A DNA stretch of 21,978 bases from JAPLKX01 sp035530195 (lineage in GTDB: Bacteria > Hydrogenedentota > Hydrogenedentia > Hydrogenedentales > SLHB01). Every line of letters begins with the position of its first letter. Positions within the stretch are counted from its first letter, which is position 1. The notes beneath the pieces were generated by a model. It was not told the DNA's origin and ran no database searches. It saw only the letters and a program-made list of their open reading frames with translations. Shown one piece after another: positions 21,880-21,978 of this stretch. A program made the translations under genes and the position numbers. The stretch lies in NCBI GenBank assembly GCA_035530195.1, contig DATKVG010000221.1:1-21978 (forward strand), in the 5' to 3' direction.

Positions 21880-21978
21880 GAATCTGCCTCCAAGTTAAAA
21901 CGTCCCCCAACTTACCATCCCCTTCCACCACAAGCAATCTCGGAAGTAGGCGCCGGCTTCTCAGCCGCGCCGTGCAGC
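21880..21978. other. Upstream region of the GH-A gene with a GC-rich palindrome
   Basis: The region carries the GGAGG ribosome binding site of the GH-A gene and, near 21943-21960, GAAGTAGGCGCCGGCTTC. This is an imperfect palindrome centred on GGCGCC that shares GTAGGCG with the elements at 5453 and 20107. No gene is visible before the window ends, and no convincing promoter pair was found. Confidence 0.4.

Overview
The window is about 62% GC by eye, with tightly packed bacterial genes and no RNA genes, phage or transposase genes. The gene content is secreted glycosidases, a DUF4091 protein, a prepilin-like H-X-DG protein, stand-alone UroD-fold enzymes, Gfo/Idh dehydrogenases and Ig-domain proteins with a C-terminal membrane anchor. 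That mix is typical of glycan-degrading bacteria near the PVC group, for example Candidatus Hydrogenedentota, Planctomycetota or Lentisphaerota. No taxonomic marker gene is present, so this placement is inference.

Layout. Positions 1-325 are non-coding. An exported H-X-DG protein (326-1105) precedes a plus-strand operon of a DUF4091 protein with an inserted discoidin-like domain, an exported EEP-family phosphodiesterase and a Gfo/Idh oxidoreductase (1311-5401). A short repeat-rich gap separates this from a convergent GH95 alpha-L-fucosidase-like gene (5507-7894, minus). Next come a lone receiver-like protein that lacks the phospho-acceptor Asp (8079-8453, minus) and, divergent from it behind a near-consensus sigma70-type promoter, a Pro-rich secretin-N-like protein (8559-9392). 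A second secreted EEP protein with an Ig domain (9503-10810, minus) is followed by a perfect 18-bp inverted repeat and a zinc-ribbon protein with an acidic tail (10969-11406, minus). A beta-propeller plus alpha/alpha-toroid protein (11524-13836, minus) is divergent from a membrane M28 metallopeptidase (13987-16287). Convergent with the latter is a membrane-anchored coiled-coil protein with a Gly/Arg-rich tail (16310-17200, minus). A small unknown membrane protein (17346-17933) follows.

The right end is a minus-strand run, read 21879 to 17946: a CBM plus clan GH-A glycosidase, then a thymidylate-synthase-fold protein that keeps most of the ThyA active-site pattern, then a UroD-fold protein whose MtaA-type zinc motif is replaced. 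The last two genes are 10 bp apart. This thymidylate-synthase-like/UroD-like pair is the strongest candidate for an undescribed system here.

Taken together, the secreted proteins look like an outward-facing hydrolytic set (fucosidase, GH-A glycosidase, propeller-toroid protein, two EEP enzymes, metallopeptidase), with the Gfo/Idh enzyme as the cytoplasmic partner. No sugar transporter or SusCD pair lies in the window.
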